Shown one piece after another: positions 14,491 through 22,156 of a stretch of 31,197 nt of DNA. The notes beneath the pieces are model-generated. The model was not told where the DNA came from. It ran no database searches and saw only the letters and a program-made list of their open reading frames with translations. The DNA is from an uncultured Christensenella sp. (lineage in GTDB: Bacteria > Bacillota > Clostridia > Christensenellales > UBA1242), in NCBI GenBank assembly GCA_948471335.1, contig CAOKRZ010000003.1, positions 1 to 31,197 of the forward strand, in the 5' to 3' direction. The translations under genes were made by a program, and so were the position numbers. Positions within the stretch are counted from its first letter, which is position 1. Each line of letters begins with the position of its first letter.

Positions 14491-14976
14491 ATGAACAGAA
14501 TTCAACTGAAGAAGAAATTGAAAAAGCTTGAAGAAGATGTCTGCAGATATAGAGATATTAATAATATTATTGAGTTAAATAAGGGACTTTCAATTACTGC
14601 ATACAGGTTAGGATTTGCAATTGCGGGTTTATGTTGGAAATATGTTGATACTTTAAAAAAGGATAAATCAAAGCGTGCGGAGCTTGAGAAAAAATATCTT
14701 ACGCTTAAGCAATTCGTTGATTTATTTGGAGAGTATGCTTATGTAAAAATTACTGATGAAACATATCAGGATTTCAAACAATATGATTTCAAACCAGAGA
14801 CTAACAAAGATCCAGTGTTTTTAGAGTGTGCTGAAAAAATCTGTGCCGCTTATGACAGAGAGCTTGCAGATGATATCAAAAAATATTTCGCAGAAAAAGA
14901 AATGAATCAAATCAATGCGCAAACGAAAAAAGTGGAAGATAAAAGAAAAGTTTTAGACAGTATTAATCAGCTTTAA
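14491..14976 (+). CDS. unknown Lys/Glu-rich helical protein
   Basis: Not recognised. The 161-residue product begins MNRIQLKKKLKKLEEDVCRY and is mostly charged, with predicted helices and possible coiled coil at the start and end (EMNQINAQTKKVEDKRKVLD near the C-terminus). One short hydrophobic stretch (about 34-50, SITAYRLGFAIAGLCWK) could be a weak membrane segment or a buried helix. GGAGG lies about seven bases before the ATG. It is a monocistronic unit with its own extended -10 promoter and strong terminator. Nothing in the context suggests a role. Confidence 0.75.
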   Translation: MNRIQLKKKLKKLEEDVCRYRDINNIIELNKGLSITAYRLGFAIAGLCWKYVDTLKKDKSKRAELEKKYLTLKQFVDLFGEYAYVKITDETYQDFKQYDFKPETNKDPVFLECAEKICAAYDRELADDIKKYFAEKEMNQINAQTKKVEDKRKVLDSINQL

Positions 14977-15005
14977 AAAAATCCAGACGGGTGTCTGGAT
15001 TTTTT
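14975..15005. terminator. bidirectional terminator
   Basis: AAAAAATCCAGAC (about 14976-14988) pairs with GTCTGGATTTTTT (14993-15005) around GGGT. It serves the gene at 14491 (plus) and the bPH gene ending at 15027 (minus). Confidence 0.92.
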
Positions 15006-15026
15006 GTTGTGTAAATTGACTTTTTG

Positions 15027-15407
15027 TTAATTTGGCATTTGGAATTCTGTGATTCCGACATGACGTTTCTTTCTTTCAATTTCAATCATGTTTGAAACAA
15101 GGTCACGCACTTTGTATGGATTTGCGATGTGGCGGAGGTGAAACATTGGCGCTGCGCCGTCGTTTGAAAGGATTTCTATTGTTCCTGTTCTGAAAATCTT
15201 GTCGCCCAAAGTGATTTGAAGGGTGAGGTCATAGCAACGATAAACGTTGATTTCGTCAATGATTGCAGAAAGGAAGCCTTTATGTCTGAAAAGCTTAACC
15301 CATTCTCCTTCTTTTTTCACAAGATAATATCTATAAAAAGACCATGGAAGACCGAAGTGTCTTTTTCTGTCTTGCCAAATTATTTCAACGCCTGGTTCAA
15401 ATCTCAT
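15027..15407 (-). CDS. bacterial PH-domain protein
   Basis: A 126-residue protein made of one bacterial pleckstrin-homology-like (bPH, DUF304-like) domain. The pattern is YRYYLVKKEGEWVKLFRHKG, then FLSAIIDEINVYRCYDLTLQ, KIFRTGTIEILSNDGAAPMF and LRHIANPYKVRDLV. This matches the family order: a ligand strand, a DEI-x-YR-x-D element, GTIEI and a closing helix with the P-x-x-VRDL motif. There are no membrane helices, unlike longer YdbS/YdbT members. AGGAGG sits close upstream of the ATG (minus strand). The function of single-domain bPH proteins is not established; binding of a membrane or a partner protein is an inference. It has its own promoter on the minus strand. Confidence 0.8.
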   Translation of the reverse strand: MRFEPGVEIIWQDRKRHFGLPWSFYRYYLVKKEGEWVKLFRHKGFLSAIIDEINVYRCYDLTLQITLGDKIFRTGTIEILSNDGAAPMFHLRHIANPYKVRDLVSNMIEIERKKRHVGITEFQMPN

Positions 15408-15446
15408 GATTTCCTCCTAATTTTCTTTTTTAAATGTTACAATTCC

Positions 15447-15475
15447 ATTTTAAACGAAAAAAGTATAAAATGCAA
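15447..15475 (-). promoter_or_regulatory. promoter of the bPH gene
   Basis: Read on the minus strand: TTGCAT (15475-15470), a 17-base spacer and TAAAAT (15452-15447), 40 bases before the ATG. Confidence 0.6.
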
Positions 15476-15494
15476 GCAAAAAATAAAAAATATA

Positions 15495-15520
15495 CAAAAA
15501 AAGGGTGATTTTCACCCTTT
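15495..15520 (-). terminator. terminator of the Cys-rich gene (minus strand)
   Basis: On the minus strand AAAGGGTGA pairs with TCACCCTTT around a four-base loop, followed by further T (15502 down to 15495). It lies 36 bases after the stop of the Cys-rich gene and before the bPH promoter. Confidence 0.85.
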
Positions 15521-15555
15521 ATGTATTTTGTTTTGAATAATTCTGATTTGTCAGA

Positions 15556-15765
15556 TTATTTGCAGCTTGAGTTGCAGCCGCATCCGCATAAAAGCATGAG
15601 GATGATAAGAGTGCAGCAATCAATGTTGCATCCGCTGTTTTGGCAAGAGCAGCCACAGCCGCAGAGAGCTTGTAAGATGATTATCCAAGTGAGCAAAGAA
15701 CATGCATCACAACCGTTTCCGCAACCGCCGAAGCCAGAGTTGCCACAACCGTTAAAAAAGTTCAT
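15556..15765 (-). CDS. Cys/Gly-rich hydrophobic microprotein, unknown
   Basis: A 69-residue protein with 15 cysteines. Two hydrophobic segments, SLLTWIIILQAL (about 23-34) and TLIILMLL (about 52-59), are each preceded by a Cys pair (CDAC; CNIDCC) and followed by CGCGC, so the protein reads as an internal duplication. The N-terminus is Gly/Asn/Cys-rich (GCGNSGFGGCGNGC). The gene is real: AGGAGG stands a few bases before the ATG on the minus strand, and a strong terminator follows. The composition recalls small Gly/Cys-rich membrane proteins of spore formers such as the YjcZ type, but I cannot assign a family. Metal binding, a disulfide-rich membrane insert and a bacteriocin-like role are all only possibilities. 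No maturation or transport genes are adjacent. Confidence 0.8.
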   Translation of the reverse strand: MNFFNGCGNSGFGGCGNGCDACSLLTWIIILQALCGCGCSCQNSGCNIDCCTLIILMLLCGCGCNSSCK

Positions 15766-15969
15766 TTTATTCCTCCTAAGAATTTTTAACTTATTATGTA
15801 TTTGGAGGGGAGTTTTCCCTTCACATTAACATACTATTTTGTTGCCCGAAAGAGTGTGCAGAAAAAATGCAAAAAAAATGATTTTTCTTTCGACAAAACA
15901 AGACCTTTTTCAACAGCATAAAAGCTTTTGCCTTCCACAAAATATTTTTGTTTTATAAGCGAGAATTTC

Positions 15970-15998
15970 TTGACTTAAATTTAAAAAAAGTGTAGAAT
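15970..15998 (+). promoter_or_regulatory. promoter of the large surface protein
   Basis: TTGACT (15970-15975), a 17-base spacer and TAGAAT (15993-15998). The short leader can form TTGTTA/TAACAA (16002-16027). The rest of the gap 15766-16000 shows nothing else I can support. Confidence 0.75.
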
Positions 15999-16043
15999 AG
16001 GTTGTTACAAAATTATATTCTATAACAAATGCGAGGGTATTAT

Positions 16044-19000
16044 ATGACAAAGAAAAGAAAAATGAATGGAATTGTGAAAGGTGCAATGATGGGAATGAGC
16101 CTTGTTCTTTGCGCGGCTATGTTTCCAATTGCTTCAATCGCTGGAATTTCAAACAACAACAGCGTAAGCGCAGAGACTCCTTCTTCGGTGACTGCTGCAA
16201 AATCAATCAAAGTTTCAGCTGATAGAACCAACAATAAAGAAATTGGCAAGGTGACAGTGGGTGATAAGTATTATATCCCAACTGCAACTTTTGGCACTGA
16301 AGAAATTAAAAACGGCGCTGAAGGCATGTCAATCACTGTAAAGCGTGGACGCAATGAAGTTAAGCTTGAAAATGATGTTAACGGCGACTTCTTCCAAGCG
16401 GCAGAAGCTGGTGACTATGTTGTGACTTTCACTGTTGTTAGAGATGGCAAAACATATTCATATGACTATAAAGTTGAATGCAAAGTAAGCAATGTTCACT
16501 TTGAATTTGCAACAAACAGCGAAGATATCATTCCTTCATTTTATGATATCGCACTTTTGAAAGCAAAAAATATGGCTGAGAAAGACATTGTTCTTCCTAT
16601 TCCTTCAGTTGTTGATGAAAATGGGGACAAGGTTGAACTTGATGCTGCTGACATCGTAACTTCACTTAATTCAAACAAAGATAGACAAGTTGTCATTAAG
16701 GTTGTTAGGGGAACAGAAACTTTAAACATTGAAAAGAACGAAGAAACTGGCAAGTATTTCATCAGCGGCAAAACACTTTGCGCTCAAGCTGAAAATGGAA
16801 ACTTCTCACAACTTGGAGTTCATACAGTAAGCTATACTTACTATGAAAACGGGGTTTTCGTAAGCCAAACAACAAAAACATTTGATGTTGAAAACAATTA
16901 TTATACAAAATCAAACAGCACAGACGCTGGATATACTCTTTCTGCATCTTTGTCAACAAAACCAACTTCAGCTGTTACTGGTGTGGAAAAAGAACTTCCA
17001 ACTGTAAGTGCAACAGCTAAAGAAACTTCACATGAAGGTTCAGTTGATGTATACTACACAATCAAAGTTGAGCACAGCACAAATGGTTCAAGCATGACTG
17101 ATGTGACTGACAAGTGCCTTAATAAAGACAACCAACTTCTTTTCACTCCATTTAAAGATGGAAACTATCAAATCACATACTCTGTCAAAGATTTCTATGG
17201 CAACAAAGCAGACGAGACAACAACTAGAATCACAATTGACGATGTAAAAGACACAGAAGATCCAAAAGTTTTTGCTTACAATGCAGACGGCGGGAAGCAA
17301 GATGAAGACGAAATCGCTTATCGCGTTAAGTCTAAACAAAATGCAAGAAACCTTATTCTTTACGCTATTGGCGCAAAAGACAACGTTTCTGCATGGGAGA
17401 AAATGACTTTCACTCGTGAAATCAGAGAAGGCAGCAGAACAAAAATTACTGTTTCTGATTATAACGACAAAAACCTTATCTTCATTCCTGGAAAAACAAA
17501 CTCACTTGATTCTGTTTATAAGCAAATTGTTGCTGACAACTACTACTTGGGTCAAGACATGGCAAAAGATTCAATCGATTCTACATCAGATGATGAAAAG
17601 ATTGCAACTTGGCTTAAAGAGCACAATTATCTTATCGTTACAAACGACATCAGCAAAAATCCAATAACAGGAGACGCTTTCACATTTACAGAAGGCGCAT
17701 CTGAAGCTGAAAAGAAAGTTCAGCTTGAAGAAAAAGGCTTTGCTTATGTAGGCTATGATTACACATTCTATCAAACTGACTATCGCATGTATTATACTGC
17801 AAAAGATGAAGCTGGCAGAGAAACAAGAGATGTTTTCTATGAATTCAGTTTGGCAACTGGAGACGAATATACTGATTCAGAAGCTCCAACATTGACATTC
17901 TCAAGCTATTTGCCAAAAACTTGCCTTAAAGATGATAAGGTTGAGTTTGATGCTCCTGTTGCAAGTGACACTGATTCAAGACTTCAAAAAGTTTTTGCTT
18001 ATAGATATCTCTCTTCATCAAAAGATGCATTGACAAGTGAAGGTGTTACTAAGACAATTTCTTTCACAAATAAAGCTTGGACAGCTGACAATGCTGGCGA
18101 TAAATGGTATAACAAAACTGCGTCTGCTTCATCAGACGGATGGATTATGCTTGATGAGCAAAATTCAAACGAAAAATATGAAATTGACTTTGCAAAAGAT
18201 CTTGCAAAAGACGCTTTCAGATCAGCTCAATATGTTGAAATTTTTGCGTATGCAGAAGATGATTACGGCAACATTGGCTTTGCAAACCAAGTTGTGACAA
18301 TCGCGCAACAAACTGAAAATTCAGAACTTGAAATTTATGACATCGACGATTTCGATGTTGACAAAGAATGGAAAGCAAATGATGTTGTTACATTGCCAAC
18401 AATTGCTTACACAGATTCTTTTGTTGAATACATGACTTCAAGTGTGACTGTCCGTTATCTTGGAACTAAAGATGATCCAAAAGACAACAGAGTTCAAGCA
18501 TACGATATGCTCACTGAAAGAGACTCAACAATCGGCCTCTACATTGTTTATGGCGGAAACTTCACAGCATCAAGGGCAGGTGATTATCAAGTTGTTATCA
18601 CTACGCGCGATGCAGGCGGAAACGAAGCTGCAACTTTCTTTGATTTCTCTGTTAAATCAAATGCAGTTATTGAAAAACCAGTTATTGACAATATAAATAG
18701 TGATACAGTCAACCTTAAAGTTGGAGAACAACACTTCCTTCCACAACCAACAATTGCAATCAGCGATTCAAGTGATTATGGCTACTATGGAATTTCAAAA
18801 GAAGACGATGTTAACATCGCAACTTACTATTCTCCAAAAATGATCTCATCAGCAAATTCTGACTATGATCTTACTCAAACTCACTTCACTCCAAACTCAA
18901 GTGGGGAATACGCTCTTCAATACAACGTATATCTCATCAGGTACAACAAAGAAAACTTGAGCGATACTAAAGAGAATGGAAAACTTTATCTTAATGACAA

Positions 19001-20072
19001 TGGTCAACTTAAATATGTTGATAATAGCGGCACAGAATACCACGTTCGTGTTAAAACTCCAAAACCTACTGAAGAAAATGGCAAAGCACAACTTGTTGTA
19101 AGCACAAGTATTCTTGGAACAGACTCAATCGCAGACAGCCTTGATTTCCTTGAGCTTTACACAATGGTTAGTGAGCCACAAAGATTCAGCGTAAGCGAGA
19201 TCGGAGCTCCAACAATCAATGTTAATGACGACTTCGTTTCAAACTTTGAAACAGTCAATGGCATTAAGAGAATTGAAGTGCCAATTCTTGACAATGCCAA
19301 CACTTCAGTTGACGGAAACGGAAGTCTTAGCTTGAAAGAATCAACAATTGAAATCTCAATCGCAGGCGGAAACGGAACAACTATTCTTGCAACAATCAAT
19401 TGCCAAGAACCAGAGAAAGTTAAGTCTGACGACATTGAGTACGCTGACGGCAAGCTTTACCTTAAACTGACAAGAAACGGAACATATTCAATCAGATATT
19501 CAGCTCAAGCTCAAAACTCTGTTGGTCAACCTGTTGCTTCAGCAACAACAAAGACTTACACTGTTGCAAATGGTGATACACGCAGACCTGAAATCGAAGT
19601 AAATGAGTCAAAATTCTTGAACAAATCAAAAGATAAGTACAGCATCAATGATGAACTTATTTTGAACGTTTCAAAAGAATCACTCACATTCAAAGACGAA
19701 GGTGACTTCGCAACAAGTGAAGAAGATCTTTGGGAGTCATTTAGAGATACAAGCAACGCAAGAACTGGTATCAAAGTGACAAACAAGACAACAAATAAAG
19801 AGCTCACAAGAAAAGGTGAAGGCGATGTTTACAACTATGTTCTTGACACTGCAGGTGAGTATGAAATCACAATCACAATCACAGACAAGGCAAACTGGAC
19901 AGCTGAAAAGACTATAACAATTAAAGTTGGATCAAAAGATTCAGGCAACACAAATGTTACAAAAACTATCGGAACAGTTCTCATTGTTCTCTCATGTGTT
20001 GTGCTTGTAGGTGTTGTTGCTTACTTCATCATCTCAAAAGTTAAGCAAGACAAAAAGAAAAAACTTCGTTAA
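16044..20072 (+). CDS. large secreted membrane-anchored protein with Ig-like modules
   Basis: A 1342-residue protein. The ATG at 16044 follows GCGAGGG. It starts with a basic stretch and hydrophobic core (KGAMMGMSLVLCAAMFPIAS, about 12-31), ending near SVSAE: a signal peptide for signal peptidase I. The Cys in VLCA has Leu at -1, so it is not a lipobox. The body is a chain of beta-rich, Thr/Asp/Asn-rich modules resembling bacterial Ig-like repeats. They carry joints such as DTEDPKV, TDSEAPTL and TRRPEIE, and closing lines such as YSVKDFYGNKA, YTAKDEAGRET and VVITTRDAGGNEA. Near the C-terminus one membrane segment (TVLIVLSCVVLVGVVAYFII) is followed by the basic tail SKVKQDKKKKLR, so it is anchored with the bulk outside. 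No LPxTG is present. An adhesin or envelope structural role is inferred; no enzymatic domain is recognised. Confidence 0.88.
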   Translation: MTKKRKMNGIVKGAMMGMSLVLCAAMFPIASIAGISNNNSVSAETPSSVTAAKSIKVSADRTNNKEIGKVTVGDKYYIPTATFGTEEIKNGAEGMSITVKRGRNEVKLENDVNGDFFQAAEAGDYVVTFTVVRDGKTYSYDYKVECKVSNVHFEFATNSEDIIPSFYDIALLKAKNMAEKDIVLPIPSVVDENGDKVELDAADIVTSLNSNKDRQVVIKVVRGTETLNIEKNEETGKYFISGKTLCAQAENGNFSQLGVHTVSYTYYENGVFVSQTTKTFDVENNYYTKSNSTDAGYTLSASLSTKPTSAVTGVEKELPTVSATAKETSHEGSVDVYYTIKVEHSTNGSSMTDVTDKCLNKDNQLLFTPFKDGNYQITYSVKDFYGNKADETTTRITIDDVKDTEDPKVFAYNADGGKQDEDEIAYRVKSKQNARNLILYAIGAKDNVSAWEKMTFTREIREGSRTKITVSDYNDKNLIFIPGKTNSLDSVYKQIVADNYYLGQDMAKDSIDSTSDDEKIATWLKEHNYLIVTNDISKNPITGDAFTFTEGASEAEKKVQLEEKGFAYVGYDYTFYQTDYRMYYTAKDEAGRETRDVFYEFSLATGDEYTDSEAPTLTFSSYLPKTCLKDDKVEFDAPVASDTDSRLQKVFAYRYLSSSKDALTSEGVTKTISFTNKAWTADNAGDKWYNKTASASSDGWIMLDEQNSNEKYEIDFAKDLAKDAFRSAQYVEIFAYAEDDYGNIGFANQVVTIAQQTENSELEIYDIDDFDVDKEWKANDVVTLPTIAYTDSFVEYMTSSVTVRYLGTKDDPKDNRVQAYDMLTERDSTIGLYIVYGGNFTASRAGDYQVVITTRDAGGNEAATFFDFSVKSNAVIEKPVIDNINSDTVNLKVGEQHFLPQPTIAISDSSDYGYYGISKEDDVNIATYYSPKMISSANSDYDLTQTHFTPNSSGEYALQYNVYLIRYNKENLSDTKENGKLYLNDNGQLKYVDNSGTEYHVRVKTPKPTEENGKAQLVVSTSILGTDSIADSLDFLELYTMVSEPQRFSVSEIGAPTINVNDDFVSNFETVNGIKRIEVPILDNANTSVDGNGSLSLKESTIEISIAGGNGTTILATINCQEPEKVKSDDIEYADGKLYLKLTRNGTYSIRYSAQAQNSVGQPVASATTKTYTVANGDTRRPEIEVNESKFLNKSKDKYSINDELILNVSKESLTFKDEGDFATSEEDLWESFRDTSNARTGIKVTNKTTNKELTRKGEGDVYNYVLDTAGEYEITITITDKANWTAEKTITIKVGSKDSGNTNVTKTIGTVLIVLSCVVLVGVVAYFIISKVKQDKKKKLR

Positions 20073-20080
20073 TAAGTAAA

Positions 20081-20112
20081 AAAAACACTTAAGGATTCTT
20101 AAGTGTTTTTTT
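20081..20112 (+). terminator. intrinsic terminator after the surface protein
   Basis: AAAAACACTTAAG (20081-20093) pairs perfectly with CTTAAGTGTTTTT (20098-20110) around GATT, with more T following. Confidence 0.93.
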
Positions 20113-20135
20113 AATTGAAAATTCAGCTTTTTTAC

Positions 20136-20164
20136 TTGACTTAGTCAGCGAAATATGATATTAT
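20136..20164 (+). promoter_or_regulatory. promoter of rplU-prp-rpmA
   Basis: TTGACT (20136-20141), a 17-base spacer and TATTAT (20159-20164) with TGA upstream (extended -10). Transcription should start near 20171. Confidence 0.8.
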
Positions 20165-20170
20165 CTTTCT

Positions 20171-20252
20171 TGTATCCGCATGTGTAGGGTTTTTGAAGAC
20201 TTAAATTAAGCACCCGTTGCAGCGAGTTTGGTTAGAGGAGGTAAAAAAAAAT
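20171..20252 (+). promoter_or_regulatory. probable L21 leader (rplU autoregulatory leader)
   Basis: The stretch TATCCGCATGTGTAGGGT, then an AT-rich arm and AAGCACCCGTTGCAGCGAG, resembles the conserved L21 leader found upstream of rplU in Bacillota, and it occupies the right position. GGGT (20187-20190) pairs with ACCC (20212-20215) and CTTAA with TTAAG between them. Such leaders are thought to bind L21 and feed back on the operon. The match is from memory, not a model search. Confidence 0.55.
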
Positions 20253-20561
20253 ATGTTTGCAATCGTTCAAACAGGTGGAAAGCAATACAAAGTTTCTGAA
20301 GGCGACATCATCAGCGTTGAAAAACTTGAAAACGCAGTCGGCGACAAAATCAAACTTGATGTTTTGCTTGTAAGCGATAACGGAAATGTTGTTGCTGGAC
20401 AACCTACAGTGAAAGGCGCAACTTGTGAAGCTGAAGTTCTTGCTCATGGCAAAGGCGACAAAATCGTTGTATTCAAATACAAGCCAAAGAAGAATGAAAG
20501 AAAAAAACAAGGTCACAGACAACCATTCACTCAACTTAAAGTTTTATCAATCAAAAAGTAA
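20253..20561 (+). CDS. rplU: 50S ribosomal protein L21
   Basis: Binds 23S rRNA in the large subunit. The ATG at 20253, with GAGGAGGT upstream, gives 102 residues starting MFAIVQTGGKQYKVSEGD, the standard beginning; an earlier in-frame start at 20217 falls inside the leader and is rejected. KYKPKKNERKKQGHRQPFT is the conserved RNA-binding end. It heads the rplU-prp-rpmA operon. obgE, which often follows rpmA, is not here. Confidence 0.98.
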   Translation: MFAIVQTGGKQYKVSEGDIISVEKLENAVGDKIKLDVLLVSDNGNVVAGQPTVKGATCEAEVLAHGKGDKIVVFKYKPKKNERKKQGHRQPFTQLKVLSIKK

Positions 20562-20573
20562 TGAGATGAGAGT

Positions 20574-20897
20574 ATGACTAAAATTACTTTTTATAAAAAA
20601 AATGATTTGTTTCTTGGCTTTATGGTTAAGGGACATACTGGAAAGGATGAATATGGCAAAGATCTCTTATGCTGTCAGATTTCGACAGTTGCACAACTCG
20701 CTGTTGTGGGTGTAAGAGAAATTTTGAAAAAAAAGTGTGTTTCTCAGATAAAAGATGGTTATTTGAAACTTCTTTTAAAAGAAGAAGATGCAAAATCTGA
20801 AAAAATTCAGTTTTTGTTGGTTACTTGCCTTGAATCCTTCAATTCAATCATCATTGATGAAGAAAAATTTGTAAATTTGGAGGTAGAAAATGTTTAA
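20574..20897 (+). CDS. prp: ribosomal-processing cysteine protease Prp
   Basis: Cysteine protease that removes the N-terminal extension of ribosomal protein L27 (YsxB family). The 107 residues carry the family motif GHTGKDEYGKDLLCCQIS with catalytic His21 and Cys33, spaced 12 apart as in the family; Asp30 is also conserved. The position between rplU and rpmA is diagnostic. The rpmA start overlaps the last eight bases of this gene. L27 encoded next door does have the extension that Prp cuts, so the pair is functionally consistent. The ribosome site is weak (GAGATGAGAG), so translation may depend on rplU. Confidence 0.93.
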   Translation: MTKITFYKKNDLFLGFMVKGHTGKDEYGKDLLCCQISTVAQLAVVGVREILKKKCVSQIKDGYLKLLLKEEDAKSEKIQFLLVTCLESFNSIIIDEEKFVNLEVENV

Positions 20898-21165
20898 GTT
20901 TAATGCTCAACTTTTCGCTCACAAGAAGGGTGGTGGAAGCAGTAAGAACGGCCGTGAATCTCACAGCAAACGTTTAGGCGTTAAGACATTCGCTGGTCAG
21001 CGCGTTACTGCAGGCTCTATTATTATAAGACAGCGTGGAACAAAAGTTTATCCAGGCGTTAATGTTGGAGTTGGCAAAGATTATACTTTGTTTGCACTTT
21101 GTGACGGAGTTGTTAAATTTGGAAAGAGCGACGGCAAAAAAATCGTAAGCGTCGTTACTGAATAA
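20890..21165 (+). CDS. rpmA: 50S ribosomal protein L27 with cleavable N-terminal extension
   Basis: Large-subunit protein whose N-terminal tail reaches the peptidyl transferase centre. The 91 residues start MFKFNAQLFAHKKGGGSSKN. The first nine residues are an extension ending in a NxQ-x-F-A pattern like the Prp cleavage site of Bacillota L27, so the mature protein should begin just after the F-A region. The rest (GRESHSKRLGVKTFAGQRV, then GSIIIRQRGTKVYPG) is classical L27. TTGGAGG inside prp is its ribosome site. Confidence 0.97.
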   Translation: MFKFNAQLFAHKKGGGSSKNGRESHSKRLGVKTFAGQRVTAGSIIIRQRGTKVYPGVNVGVGKDYTLFALCDGVVKFGKSDGKKIVSVVTE

Positions 21166-21171
21166 AAAAAT

Positions 21172-21195
21172 GCGGGGCTTTCCCGCTTTTTTTTT
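21172..21195 (+). terminator. intrinsic terminator after rpmA
   Basis: GCGGG (21172-21176) pairs with CCCGC (21182-21186) around a 5-base loop, followed by nine T. Confidence 0.9.
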
Positions 21196-21212
21196 CAATT
21201 GGAATAGGAAAA

Positions 21213-22040
21213 ATGAGATATCAAATAGGCAAAGATTGGATCAAGATATTTTCAAAGGAAGATTTCAATCCGCGACACATTCTTGAGTGCGGACAAGTTT
21301 TTTCGTATTCAAAAATCGAAGATGACTATGTTGTTTTTCCTCAAAATCAGTTTGCGAGAATTGTTGAAAACGATGAAGGTTATCTTATTCACACCACTAA
21401 TCCTGAATATTTTGAAGAGTATTTTGATTTGAAAACTGATTATTCTTTGCTTAAAGATAAGCTTCAGGCTTTTGAGATTTTGAAAAAACCAATTGAGTTT
21501 GGTCATGGAATAAGAATTTTAAAGCAAAACCTTTTTGAAATGGTGATTTCATTTATTGTTTCAGCAAACAACAACATCAAAAGAATTAAGCTTATTTTGG
21601 GAAGACTGCGTGAAGCATTGGGAGAGAAAACAGAAAACGGATTTGCTTTTCCGAGCCTTGAAAAAATGAGAGAAAAAGATGAGGCGTTTTACAAAGAGAT
21701 TGGCTCTGGCTATCGCGCTTCATACATCGCAAAAGTTGTTTGGCAATTTGATGAAAATATGCTTGAAGATTGGCGAAAACTTGGCACAGAAGATCTTCGC
21801 AAAAATCTTCTGTCACTTTGCGGAGTTGGCCCAAAAGTTGCTGACTGCATTCTGCTTTTTGGGTATGGAAGAGGCGACGTCTTTCCAGTTGATACTTGGA
21901 TTGCGAAGATGTACAACACTTATTATCAGCCAATTGAAAACCGTGAACAGATCAGAAAAAATTTGCTTGACCACTTCGGTCAACTTTCAGGCTATGCGCA
22001 GCAATATTTGTTTTATTATCAGCGTTCTGGGCAAGACTAA
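21213..22040 (+). CDS. ogg: 8-oxoguanine DNA glycosylase/AP lyase (OGG1 type)
   Basis: Removes 8-oxoguanine from DNA and nicks the abasic site. The 275 residues have the OGG1 N-terminal domain (HILECGQVFSYSKIEDDYVV, with CGQ-x-F typical of the family). The HhH-GPD domain follows: NLFEMVISFIVSANNNIKRI, then the hairpin LCGVGPKVADCILLFG with catalytic Lys208, and FPVDTWI with catalytic Asp227. No C-terminal iron-sulfur Cys cluster is present, unlike Nth/MutY. The start follows the rpmA terminator by 17 bases with a weak GGAATAGGAAAA site. It may rely on read-through or on a promoter I cannot see. A terminator overlaps its end. Confidence 0.92.
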   Translation: MRYQIGKDWIKIFSKEDFNPRHILECGQVFSYSKIEDDYVVFPQNQFARIVENDEGYLIHTTNPEYFEEYFDLKTDYSLLKDKLQAFEILKKPIEFGHGIRILKQNLFEMVISFIVSANNNIKRIKLILGRLREALGEKTENGFAFPSLEKMREKDEAFYKEIGSGYRASYIAKVVWQFDENMLEDWRKLGTEDLRKNLLSLCGVGPKVADCILLFGYGRGDVFPVDTWIAKMYNTYYQPIENREQIRKNLLDHFGQLSGYAQQYLFYYQRSGQD

Positions 22041-22061
22041 GCTTAAGCTTGGTCTTTTTTT
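22033..22061 (+). terminator. intrinsic terminator after the glycosylase
   Basis: AAGACTAAGC (22033-22042) pairs with GCTTGGTCTT (22047-22056) around TTAA with one G-U pair, T-run to 22061. The stop codon (22038-22040) is inside the left arm. Confidence 0.88.
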
Positions 22062-22085
22062 AATCAAAAACTGAAAAATAGGGTA

Positions 22086-22114
22086 TTTACAAGCGAAAAA
22101 AACTGTGTTATACT
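22086..22114 (+). promoter_or_regulatory. promoter of floA
   Basis: TTTACA (22086-22091), a 17-base spacer and TATACT (22109-22114) with TGT directly upstream (extended -10). Confidence 0.7.
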
Positions 22115-22156
22115 TAGGCTAGAAAAATTTATGAACCTTTGACAAAAGGAGGAAAT

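Noticed and set aside
16107..16120. Lipobox in the surface protein signal peptide (VLCA)
   Set aside because: Leu at -1 is not accepted in lipoboxes; an Ala-containing signal peptidase I site near SVSAE fits better.
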